Assembly: GCF_000374365.1 (NCBI RefSeq)
Contig: NZ_KB894135.1
Coordinates: 1 to 61,446, forward strand
Direction of reading: 5' to 3'
Length of the DNA: 61,446 nucleotides
Origin: Bacteroides gallinarum DSM 18171 = JCM 13658
Lineage (GTDB): Bacteria; Bacteroidota; Bacteroidia; Bacteroidales; Bacteroidaceae
Shown: positions 1-6,406 of the stretch, piece by piece
How positions within the stretch are numbered: the stretch's first letter is position 1
How the letters are laid out: each line of letters starts with the position of its first letter
The notes under the pieces: generated by a model
Databases searched by the model: none
What the model was told of the DNA's origin: nothing
Seen by the model: the letters and a program-made list of their open reading frames with translations, nothing else
Translations under genes and position numbers: made by a program

Positions 1-228
1 CACGACTGCCTGCTCGATATGTTCCTCCACACGGTTCTTTATGATAGGCTTACGGCGAGAAATCTCCTGCAAGGCGACTTCGCCTCCTTGTTCATACAAC
101 TCTTTGAAACGATAGAAACTGTCACGGCTGTAGCCCATAATCTTACAGGCACGTGACACGTTTCCTAATTGTTGGGAGAGCTCAAGCAATCCCAGTTTGT
201 TCTTGATGACCTTTTCTGATGTTGTCAT
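1..228 (-). CDS. IS481-type transposase, N-terminal part (runs off the window)
   Basis: The reverse strand reads from an ATG at 228 to the window edge, giving about 76 residues beginning [20 protein letters not shown]. The segment is a helix-turn-helix ([20 protein letters not shown]) followed by a basic linker ([17 protein letters not shown]), the usual DNA-binding N-terminus of IS481/IS3-like transposases. The DDE catalytic core would lie outside the window, so whether the element is intact cannot be judged. The AT-rich stretch at about 262-300, just upstream, is the likely IS end, but its partner end is not visible. Confidence 0.75.
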   Translation of the reverse strand, partial: MTTSEKVIKNKLGLLELSQQLGNVSRACKIMGYSRDSFYRFKELYEQGGEVALQEISRRKPIIKNRVEEHIEQAVV

Positions 229-261
229 AACTCAATCTGTTTTCTATTACAAAATTATTCT

Positions 262-300
262 TTTTATGCGTAACTGTCAGATTAAGTCTTGACTAATTCA
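262..300. mobile_element. Probable end region of the IS481-type element
   Basis: The sequence upstream of the transposase start contains TGTCAGATTAAGTCTTGACT (269-288), followed directly by unrelated repeat sequence. Its position 35-70 bp before the transposase ATG fits a terminal inverted repeat. The other end and the target duplication are outside the window, so this is an inference. Confidence 0.35.
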
Positions 301-364
301 CTTTACGGAACAAGTGTTATGTTTTACGGAATGAACGTCTTTTCTCCCACAGGATGAACTGTTT

Positions 365-560
365 TCGTCTTATGGTAGTTGTGTTTTCATATTGTGGTGT
401 TAGTATTTTCATATCATGGTGTCAGCACTTTCACTCATGGTATCAGTACTTTTACCTTCTTGTAGTAGCAATGCTTTCATCTCGTTGTATCAACACTTTC
501 ACTCATAATGGCAATGTTTTCATCTCGCGGAACAGACATTATTGTTCCGCAAGACGAACC
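365..560. repeat. Degenerate array of 22-24 bp units
   Basis: About eight diverged units of the form TTTTCATMTYRTGGTRTCAG follow one another with a spacing of 20-24 bp. The last two (about 517-560; TTCATCTCGCGGAACAGACA and ATTGTTCCGCAAGACGAACC) match the 22-bp family seen again near 11.8 kb and 42.8 kb. No gene is supported here; short open frames on both strands are by-products of the repeats. Confidence 0.7.
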
Positions 561-572
561 GTTCTTCCTGCC

Positions 573-656
573 GAATGTTTGTCCGGCGTTTTTTTATATT
601 TTCTCTCCGTTTTTTTATATTTTCTCTCCGTTTATCTATATTTTCTCCCCGTTTAT
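573..656 (-). repeat. 21-bp tandem copies of the wecB 3' end
   Basis: Read on the reverse strand, units of 21 bp lie at 636-656, 615-635 and 594-614, with a decayed fourth at 573-593. The first unit is the end of the wecB gene itself, its last six codons plus the stop (I N G E K I stop). The next two repeat AACGGAGAGAAAATATAA with the stop codon in the same frame. The array is therefore a tandem duplication of the gene's own terminus. Confidence 0.85.
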
Positions 657-1730
657 CAGCGTCTGTACGATACGTTCGGCAGTACGTCCGTCCCAGCGGT
701 CGGGCAGGGTGGTGTGTTTCCATTCGCCGTGCAGCAGCTTGTCCAGGGCTGCGGAGAGGGCGAAGGAATTTTCTCCGACGAGCTCATTGGTTCCGGTGCG
801 CCATGTTTCGGGGTGTTCGGCATAGGTGTTGAGCGTGATGCAAGGCACATCGAGGAAAGTCGCTTCTTCGGCTATGTTGCCGGAGTCGGTCACGATGCCT
901 TTCGTCTGATTGATGAGGAAACCGAAATGCAGGTAGCTCTGAGGCGGGAGGATGTGTAGGCGGGGTATGTCGAGTTCCAGTGATTTTACTGCCTGCCCTG
1001 CATACGGATGCAGAGGGGCTACGATAGGCATATCACCTGCTTTCTCTGCCAGTGTCTGCATCAGGGAGCTGAGCACGGCTTTCTTTTCCAGCAGGTTGTG
1101 GCGGTTCAGGGTGAGCAGGAGGTAGTTGCCCTTGCGCAGCCCGAGGCTGGAGAACCAGAGCGGCTGCATCAGGCGGTGGCGGTTGTAGCGAATGGTGTCG
1201 ATAAGTATATTGCCTACGTAGTGGATGTATTCGGGTATCATCCCCTCTTGGTTGAGATTGCGGTTGGCTACCATTCCGGCGGTGAAGAGATAGTCGGAAA
1301 TGGCGTCTACGATTGTACGGTTGACTTCGCGCGGCATGTTCATGTCGAATGAGCGTGTACCGGCGATGACATGGGCTACTTTCAGCCCGCGTTTCTTGGC
1401 TACGATAGCGCAGCTCATGGTGGCGGTCATGTCGTCTACTACGAGCACTACTTGGGCGGGATGTTCGTTGAGTTCTTGTTCGAAAGCCAGCATGATAGCG
1501 GCAGCCACCCGGGAGTGGTCGCGTCCGCTGACGCCCAGGTAGGCGTCGGGCTTGCGCATGGCGAGGTCGGAGAACAATGAAGCGTCCAGCGTGGTGTCGT
1601 CCTGGGCTCCGGTGTAGACAATACGGTAGGAGATGTTTTTCCCCGCTTCTCTGGCTGCGTCGATAGCACGGCAGAGTGGGGCAATCTTCATAAAGTTGGG
1701 ACGTGCGCCCGATACAATAGTTATTTTCAT
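636..1730 (-). CDS. wecB: UDP-N-acetylglucosamine 2-epimerase (non-hydrolysing)
   Basis: This 364-residue protein interconverts UDP-GlcNAc and UDP-ManNAc, supplying ManNAc for surface polysaccharides. The N-terminus MKITIVSGARPNFMKIAPL is the typical first Rossmann strand of the family, and DSGNIAEEATFLDVPCIT near residue 300 matches the conserved C-terminal nucleotide-binding region. The start at 1730 is preferred over an ATG eight codons upstream because the family begins at MKI. A promoter-like TATTTTTG lies on the reverse strand at 1752-1759. No polysaccharide genes flank it. The last codons are repeated downstream in a tandem array, so the C-terminus may vary between strains. Confidence 0.9.
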   Translation of the reverse strand: MKITIVSGARPNFMKIAPLCRAIDAAREAGKNISYRIVYTGAQDDTTLDASLFSDLAMRKPDAYLGVSGRDHSRVAAAIMLAFEQELNEHPAQVVLVVDDMTATMSCAIVAKKRGLKVAHVIAGTRSFDMNMPREVNRTIVDAISDYLFTAGMVANRNLNQEGMIPEYIHYVGNILIDTIRYNRHRLMQPLWFSSLGLRKGNYLLLTLNRHNLLEKKAVLSSLMQTLAEKAGDMPIVAPLHPYAGQAVKSLELDIPRLHILPPQSYLHFGFLINQTKGIVTDSGNIAEEATFLDVPCITLNTYAEHPETWRTGTNELVGENSFALSAALDKLLHGEWKHTTLPDRWDGRTAERIVQTLINGEKI

Positions 1731-1751
1731 TAATAATATAAATTGGTGAGA

Positions 1752-1759
1752 CAAAAATA
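1752..1759 (-). promoter_or_regulatory. Promoter -7 element for wecB
   Basis: TATTTTTG on the reverse strand matches the Bacteroides -7 consensus TAnnTTTG, about 21 bp before the chosen wecB start. This is a consensus match only. Confidence 0.5.
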
Positions 1760-2049
1760 CGCTTTCTATTGGAATTTATTTGTTTCTTTGCATAAGTTTT
1801 ATGATTTCAGGTTTGTGATTTATGAGTTGCTGTGCTACGATGCCACAGGACGGGGTGTGTAAGTATCATTGTTTGCCGGTCATGACGTGGTGTTGATTTA
1901 TGAATTACGGCGTATTATTTATGTTTCATCATTTATGCTTGCAATTTGCAATTCATACCTCATAAATCTGAAATCGTATCCCGTAGTCTAAAGTATAAGG
2001 TCATAGGTCTAAAGTCATAAGTTTAAAATCTAAAATCATAAATCTCTCC
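1760..2049. other. AT-rich gene-free spacer with short degenerate repeats
   Basis: No coding frame is supported. From about 1980 to 2045 short diverged units of the type TCTAAAGTCATAAGTTTAAAATC run directly up to the start of the next gene. This AT-rich string class also flanks the inserts in the nqr operon. Confidence 0.5.
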
Positions 2050-2682
2050 ATGCCTACATTTGTTCAGATACTTGATTTCATAGGTACGTTTGCCTTTGCT
2101 ATCAGCGGCATACGGCTGGCGTCGGCAAAGCGTTTCGACTGGTTCGGCGCGTATGTGGTGGGTTTCGTAACGGCTATCGGAGGGGGTACGATACGCGACC
2201 TTCTGCTGGATGTGACTCCCGGCTGGATGACAGACCCTATTTACTTGATATGTACCGGGCTGGCGTTGCTGTGGGTTATTCTTTTCGGGAAACATCTTAT
2301 CCATTTGCATAATACATTCTTTATATTCGATACTATCGGGCTGGCGTTGTTTACGGTGGTGGGTGTGGGCAAGAGCCTTGCACTGGGATATCCGTTCTGG
2401 GTAGCGATTATCATGGGTAGCATTACCGGTGCGGCAGGCGGTGTGATACGTGATGTCTTTATCAATGAAATCCCTCTCATATTCCGTAAGGAGATTTATG
2501 CAATGGCGTGTGTAGTGGGAGGTACGGTTTATTGGATTTGCGACCTTGCCGGTATGCATTCTTACGGCTGCCAGGTGATAGGCGGGGTATCTGTGTTCAT
2601 CATCCGTATTCTGGCTGTGAAGTATAAGATTTGCTTGCCCATACTTTCGGGTAACGAGGAAGAACAGAGAAAAGAGGAGTAA
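2050..2682 (+). CDS. TRIC / UPF0126 family membrane protein (YadS/YicG-like)
   Basis: This 210-residue, very hydrophobic protein has about seven predicted membrane helices. It shows the internal duplication of the family: GGGTIRDLLLDVTP near residue 45 and GAAGGVIRDVFINEIP near residue 130, the Gly-rich GG(x)IRD motif in each half. Relatives include bacterial TRIC cation channels and proteins annotated as glycine transporter domains; the substrate here is unknown. It stands alone between repeat-rich spacers. The last codons are purine-rich (EEEQRKEE) and could pair with the pyrimidine-rich array that starts just after the stop. Confidence 0.85.
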   Translation: MPTFVQILDFIGTFAFAISGIRLASAKRFDWFGAYVVGFVTAIGGGTIRDLLLDVTPGWMTDPIYLICTGLALLWVILFGKHLIHLHNTFFIFDTIGLALFTVVGVGKSLALGYPFWVAIIMGSITGAAGGVIRDVFINEIPLIFRKEIYAMACVVGGTVYWICDLAGMHSYGCQVIGGVSVFIIRILAVKYKICLPILSGNEEEQRKEE

Positions 2683-2685
2683 ATC

Positions 2686-2935
2686 TTCGCTTCTTTCTGT
2701 TTCTTCCAGTTTCTTTCTGTCTTTCTTTGCAGCTTTCTGCTTTTTCCAGTTTCTTTCTGTCTTTCTTTGTAGCTTTCTGCTTCTTCCTGCTTTTTTCTGT
2801 CTTTCTTTGTAGCTTTCTGCTTCTTCCAGTTTCTTTCTGTCTTTCTTTGCAGCTTTCTGTTTCTTCTTGTTTCTTTCGTCTTTCTTTGTAACTTTCAGTT
2901 TCTTTGCGTCTTTCTTTGTCTCCCTCCGTTCTCTC
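2686..2935. repeat. 40-bp pyrimidine-rich tandem array
   Basis: Units of about 40 bp beginning TTCTTTCTGTCTTTCTTTGC repeat some five to six times and decay to the right. Each unit is itself two related halves of about 20 bp. One strand is almost purely C/T with few G, an extreme strand bias. The first units are roughly complementary to the purine-rich end of the preceding gene (2655-2682), so a hairpin spanning the stop codon is possible. Long open frames on the reverse strand here, rich in Lys and Glu, come from this composition. Confidence 0.8.
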
Positions 2936-3128
2936 CTTACATTTCCCGTGTCCTTTTCTTTTCCCGTACTTTCTGTGAGCCTTGACATGATTTCCTACTT
3001 TGCCGTCTGCATCCCTACATTCTCCCCCTCTTTTTCATCGCCATATTTTATTTATCTTATGGTAATATTGTTATAATTTAGAGCCCAAATCGTATTACTT
3101 ATTGGCTTTCAGCGCCTTTGCTCCACCT

Positions 3129-3178
3129 AAAAACTATCATAACAGGGGGTGAAAACTGTCAAATGATAGTTTTTACCC
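3129..3178. promoter_or_regulatory. Inverted and direct repeats upstream of the sigma factor gene
   Basis: AAAACTATCAT (3130-3140) is perfectly inverted at 3163-3173. A third half-site, AAAACTGTCA, lies between them and can pair instead with the same right arm through GGGTGAAAACTGTCA / TGATAGTTTTTACCC. Two mutually exclusive hairpins share one arm. The element lies 50 bp upstream of a promoter-like TATACTTG (3223-3230), so it could be an operator or an upstream attenuator. The function is inferred. Confidence 0.55.
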
Positions 3179-3278
3179 TAAAGAATACCCGTATTTCATC
3201 CCTCAAGACCTGGAATCTTCCGTATACTTGCAACCACTAAACCGAAACAATTATTAACCATAAAAAAATTAGCAAAGT

Positions 3279-3782
3279 ATGAATACTTACAGTTTTAGAA
3301 AAGATTTACTTGCTGTGCAAGAAGAACTGCTTCGCTTTGCATACAAATTGACGGCCGACCGGGAAGAAGCGAATGATTTGTTGCAGGAGACCTCTCTTAA
3401 AGCCTTGGATAATGAGGATAAATACGAACCTGATACCAACTTTAAAGGTTGGATGTATACCATTATGCGTAACATCTTTATTAATAACTACCGGAAGATT
3501 GTCCGCGAACAGACTTTTGTAGACCAGACCGACAATCTGTATCATTTGAGCATGCCGCAGGATTCCGGATTTGCCAGTACCGAAGGTGCTTACGACCTGA
3601 AGGAAATGCACCGTATCGTCAATTCACTGCCACGTGATTATAAAGTACCCTTCTCCATGCATGTCTCCGGCTTCAAGTACCGCGAGATTGCCGAACGCCT
3701 CGGATTACCCCTCGGCACAGTAAAAAGCCGCATCTTCTTTACAAGACAGAAATTGCAGGAAGAATTGAAAGATTTCGTCTGA
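3279..3782 (+). CDS. ECF-family RNA polymerase sigma factor
   Basis: A protein of 167 residues with sigma region 2 near the N-terminus (LLRFAYKLTADREEANDLLQ, then the FKGWMYTIMRNIFIN segment) and region 4 at the C-terminus (LPRDYKVPFSMHVSGFKYRE, then the recognition helix IAERLGLPLGTVKSRI). It would direct RNA polymerase to a small regulon. Unlike most Bacteroides ECF genes tied to nutrient uptake, it has no anti-sigma or FecR gene next to it and no adjacent TonB receptor, so control must come from elsewhere. A weak -7 element (TATACTTG, 3223-3230) and an upstream dyad (3129-3178) precede it. Confidence 0.9.
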   Translation: MNTYSFRKDLLAVQEELLRFAYKLTADREEANDLLQETSLKALDNEDKYEPDTNFKGWMYTIMRNIFINNYRKIVREQTFVDQTDNLYHLSMPQDSGFASTEGAYDLKEMHRIVNSLPRDYKVPFSMHVSGFKYREIAERLGLPLGTVKSRIFFTRQKLQEELKDFV

Positions 3783-3970
3783 TAAATCGGGAATTAAGCA
3801 TAGATATATAGGCTGCGCGGTGTGGAAACAGATTGTGCGGTATAAGCAAATAGTCCGTATAGTACCAAAATATATAGCTGTGCGGTGCTTGCTTTTGAAT
3901 TTGCAGGCATTTTATGTTCCATGATAACACCCGCTTTGCAGTCTCTTACCCGATTCTTGGCTTGTGTACT
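3783..3970. other. Gene-free spacer before the 22-bp array
   Basis: No coding frame is supported. The string ATATATAGGCTGCGCGGTG near 3803 recurs as ATATATAGCTGTGCGGTG near 3870, a diverged direct repeat pair. Confidence 0.4.
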
Positions 3971-4366
3971 GACATTACAATGTTTGTTTGTTGACATTAC
4001 AACGTTTGTGTGCTGACATTACAACGTTTGTGTGCTGACATTACAACGTTTGTGTGCTGACATTACAACGTTTGTTTGTTGACATTACAACGTTTGTTTG
4101 TTGACATTACAACGTTTGTTTGTTGACATTACAACGTTTGTGTGCTGACATTACAACATTTGTTTGTTGACATTATAACGTTTGTTTGTTGGCATTACAA
4201 CGTCTGTATGCCGGTATTATAACGTTTGTTTGTTAACATTATAACGTTTGTTTGTTAACATTGTAACGTTTGTTTGTTAACATTATAACATCTGTTTGTT
4301 AACATTACAACGTCTGTTTATTGGCATTATAGCATTCGCTTGCTGACATTATGATATAAAACATCT
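3971..4366. repeat. Eighteen exact 22-bp tandem repeats
   Basis: Units starting GACATTACAACGTTTGTTTG begin at 3971 and recur every 22 bp through 4345 (18 units) without one insertion or deletion. The central units (about 4015-4147) are nearly identical; the right-hand ones diverge by substitution only (for example GACATT to AACATT, ACAACG to ATAACG). The spacing is about two helical turns, so each copy would present the same DNA face. The array ends about 55 bp before the promoter of the carboxyltransferase gene. Purpose unknown. Confidence 0.9.
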
Positions 4367-4383
4367 CTTTACAGTAAATTTTA

Positions 4384-4427
4384 AAAGGATTATTTTGACT
4401 ATATGTCAGAATAATCCTTTATATTTG
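4384..4427 (+). promoter_or_regulatory. Dyad and promoter of the carboxyltransferase gene
   Basis: AAAGGATTATTTTGAC and GTCAGAATAATCCTTT form an almost perfect 16-bp inverted repeat (about 4385-4420). TTTG at 4394-4397 and TATATTTG at 4420-4427 fit the Bacteroides -33 and -7 elements with a 22-bp spacer. The dyad covers the -33 box, so it could be an operator. The gene starts at 4472. Confidence 0.5.
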
Positions 4428-4471
4428 TATATGTTAAGTTAACCGAGTGATACAACATCTAATTACCAACT

Positions 4472-6250
4472 ATGATGAAGAAAGAAATCAGATTCAGTCT
4501 TGTTTACCGTGATATGTGGCAGTCGTCCGGTAAGTACCAGCCACGGGTAGACCAATTGGTGCGCATCGCGCCGTTGATAGTCGAAATGGGCTGTTTTGCA
4601 CGTGTCGAAACCAATGGCGGAGCTTTCGAGCAAGTGAACCTTCTCTATGGCGAGAACCCGAACAAGGCAGTCCGTGCCTTTACCGAGCCTTTCAGGAATG
4701 CAGGCATACAGACCCACATGCTCGACCGTGGACTGAACGCGCTGCGTATGTACCCCGTGCCTGCCGATGTGCGTCGCCTGATGTACAAGGTGAAGCATGC
4801 GCAGGGTGTGGACATTACCCGCATTTTCTGCGGGCTGAACGAAACGCGGAACATCATTCCCTCTATCCGCTATGCACTCGAAGCGGGCATGATTCCGCAG
4901 GCAACGCTCTGTATCACTCATTCGCCGGTACATACGGTGGAGTATTACACCCGCATTGCCGACCGGCTTATCGAAGCGGGAGCGCCCGAAATCTGCCTGA
5001 AGGACATGGCGGGTATTGGTCGTCCGGGCATGTTGGGAAGGCTGACGAAAGCTATCAAGGAGAAGCATCCCGACGTGCTGATACAGTATCACGGGCATAG
5101 CGGGCCGGGGCTTTCCATGGCTTCTATTCTCGAGGTATGCGAAAACGGCGCCGACATCATAGATGTGGCAATGGAGCCTATGTCGTGGGGAAAGGTACAT
5201 CCGGACGTTATCTCCGTGCAGGCGATGCTGCGCGACAAAGGTTTCCAAGTGCCCGACATCAACATGAAAGCTTATATGAAGGCACGCGCCATGACGCAGG
5301 AATTCATCGATGATTTCCTCGGTTACTTCATGGACTCCACCAACAAGCATATGTCGTCCCTGTTGCTGAAATGCGGGTTGCCGGGCGGTATGATGGGCTC
5401 CATGATGGCCGACCTGAAGGGCGTGCATTCCGGCATCAATATGATATTGAAAGGCAAGAACCAGCCCCAACTCAGCATCGACGACCTGCTGGTGATGCTT
5501 TTCGACGAAGTGGAGTACGTATGGCCTAAGTTGGGCTATCCGCCGCTGGTAACTCCGTTCAGCCAGTACGTTAAGAATGTGGCGCTGATGAACGTAATGC
5601 AACTGGTGAAAGGCGAGGAACGCTGGACGATGATAGACAACCACACCTGGGATATGATTTTGGGTAAGAGCGGTCGCTTGCCGGGCGCACTGGCTCCGGA
5701 AATCATAGAGCTTGCCAAGTCCAAGGGGTACGAGTTCGTAGACACAGACCCGCAGTCCAACTATCCGGATGCTCTGGACGAGTACCGTAAGGAAATGGAC
5801 GAGAACGGCTGGGAGTACGGCGAGGACGATGAGGAACTTTTCGAGCTGGCGATGCACGACCGCCAGTACCGCGACTATAAGTCGGGTGTTGCCAAAAAGC
5901 GTTTCCAGGACGAGCTGGAGCGTGTAAAAGATGCGTCTATGGCAAAGAGCGGATATTCGGAGGAGGATATAAGGAAGGTGAAGCGTGCCAAGGCCGACCC
6001 CGTTATCGCCCCGTCCAAAGGGCAGATACTTTGGGAAGTTTCGGTAGAAGGTCCTTCTTCCGCCCCGTTTATCGGCCGCAAATATCAGCATGACGAGGTG
6101 TTCTGCTACTTATCCACGCCGTGGGGTGAGTACGAAAAGATAATGACCGGGTTTACCGGCCGTGTCGTCGAAATATGTGCCCGGCAAGGTTCCAATGTAA
6201 ACAAGGGAGATGTGATAGCGTACGTTCAGCGTAGCGATATCTTTGCATAG
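4472..6250 (+). CDS. Carboxyltransferase subunit (oxaloacetate decarboxylase alpha / pyruvate carboxylase B type) without a biotin site
   Basis: A 592-residue TIM-barrel carboxyltransferase. Metal and catalytic residues of the family are visible: RD in VYRDMWQSSG, the Lys in CLKDMAGIG, and HxH in YHGHSGPG. The C-terminal 60 residues resemble a biotinyl/lipoyl fold (ending GRVVEICARQGSNVNKGDVI), but where biotin carriers have AMKM this protein reads STPWGEYEKI, so there is no obvious biotin attachment site. It would need a separate carrier protein or does a different reaction. No biotin carboxylase or membrane decarboxylase subunits are adjacent. A second ATG follows at once (4475). Its 3' end is copied in a 20-bp array. 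Confidence 0.75.
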   Translation: MMKKEIRFSLVYRDMWQSSGKYQPRVDQLVRIAPLIVEMGCFARVETNGGAFEQVNLLYGENPNKAVRAFTEPFRNAGIQTHMLDRGLNALRMYPVPADVRRLMYKVKHAQGVDITRIFCGLNETRNIIPSIRYALEAGMIPQATLCITHSPVHTVEYYTRIADRLIEAGAPEICLKDMAGIGRPGMLGRLTKAIKEKHPDVLIQYHGHSGPGLSMASILEVCENGADIIDVAMEPMSWGKVHPDVISVQAMLRDKGFQVPDINMKAYMKARAMTQEFIDDFLGYFMDSTNKHMSSLLLKCGLPGGMMGSMMADLKGVHSGINMILKGKNQPQLSIDDLLVMLFDEVEYVWPKLGYPPLVTPFSQYVKNVALMNVMQLVKGEERWTMIDNHTWDMILGKSGRLPGALAPEIIELAKSKGYEFVDTDPQSNYPDALDEYRKEMDENGWEYGEDDEELFELAMHDRQYRDYKSGVAKKRFQDELERVKDASMAKSGYSEEDIRKVKRAKADPVIAPSKGQILWEVSVEGPSSAPFIGRKYQHDEVFCYLSTPWGEYEKIMTGFTGRVVEICARQGSNVNKGDVIAYVQRSDIFA

Positions 6251-6403
6251 GTTTCATCAGCGGATTGCACACTTCGCTACCGGATTGTACATTTCACCAG
6301 CGGATTGCATATTTCGCCACCGGGTTGTACACTTCGCCACGGGGTTATACATTTCACCACAGGATTGCCCATTTCACCACAGGTTCAGCGGAATCTGTGG
6401 TGA
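6241..6403. repeat. 20-bp array from the carboxyltransferase 3' end, closed by a hairpin
   Basis: Six units of exactly 20 bp (CGGATTGCATATTTCGCCAC type) start at 6261 and end at 6380. The end of the gene, TTTGCATAGGTTTCATCAG including the TAG stop, aligns with the unit allowing a 2-bp gap, so the array appears derived from it. The final part forms a perfect hairpin, TCACCACAG (6374-6382) with CTGTGGTGA (6395-6403), a possible terminator for both convergent genes. Confidence 0.75.
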
Positions 6404-6406
6404 ACA

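Noticed and set aside
354..959. A 201-codon forward frame at the left end
   Set aside because: It runs through the degenerate array and antisense to wecB; the C-terminal half is only the wecB shadow.
2023..2988. A 321-codon reverse-strand frame rich in Lys/Glu
   Set aside because: It is the shadow of the UPF0126 gene fused to the purine strand of the 40-bp array; composition follows the repeats and there is no start context.
3971..4366. CRISPR array
   Set aside because: The repeats are contiguous with no unique spacers, and no cas genes are nearby. The same holds for the other arrays.
3971..4366. Plasmid-type replication origin with iterons
   Set aside because: The 22-bp phasing is iteron-like, but there is no Rep gene, AT-rich unwinding region or DnaA box cluster next to it, and the flanks are chromosomal housekeeping genes.
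4463..6091. A 542-codon antisense frame over the carboxyltransferase gene
   Set aside because: The sense frame has clear family motifs; the antisense frame has none and mirrors codon bias.
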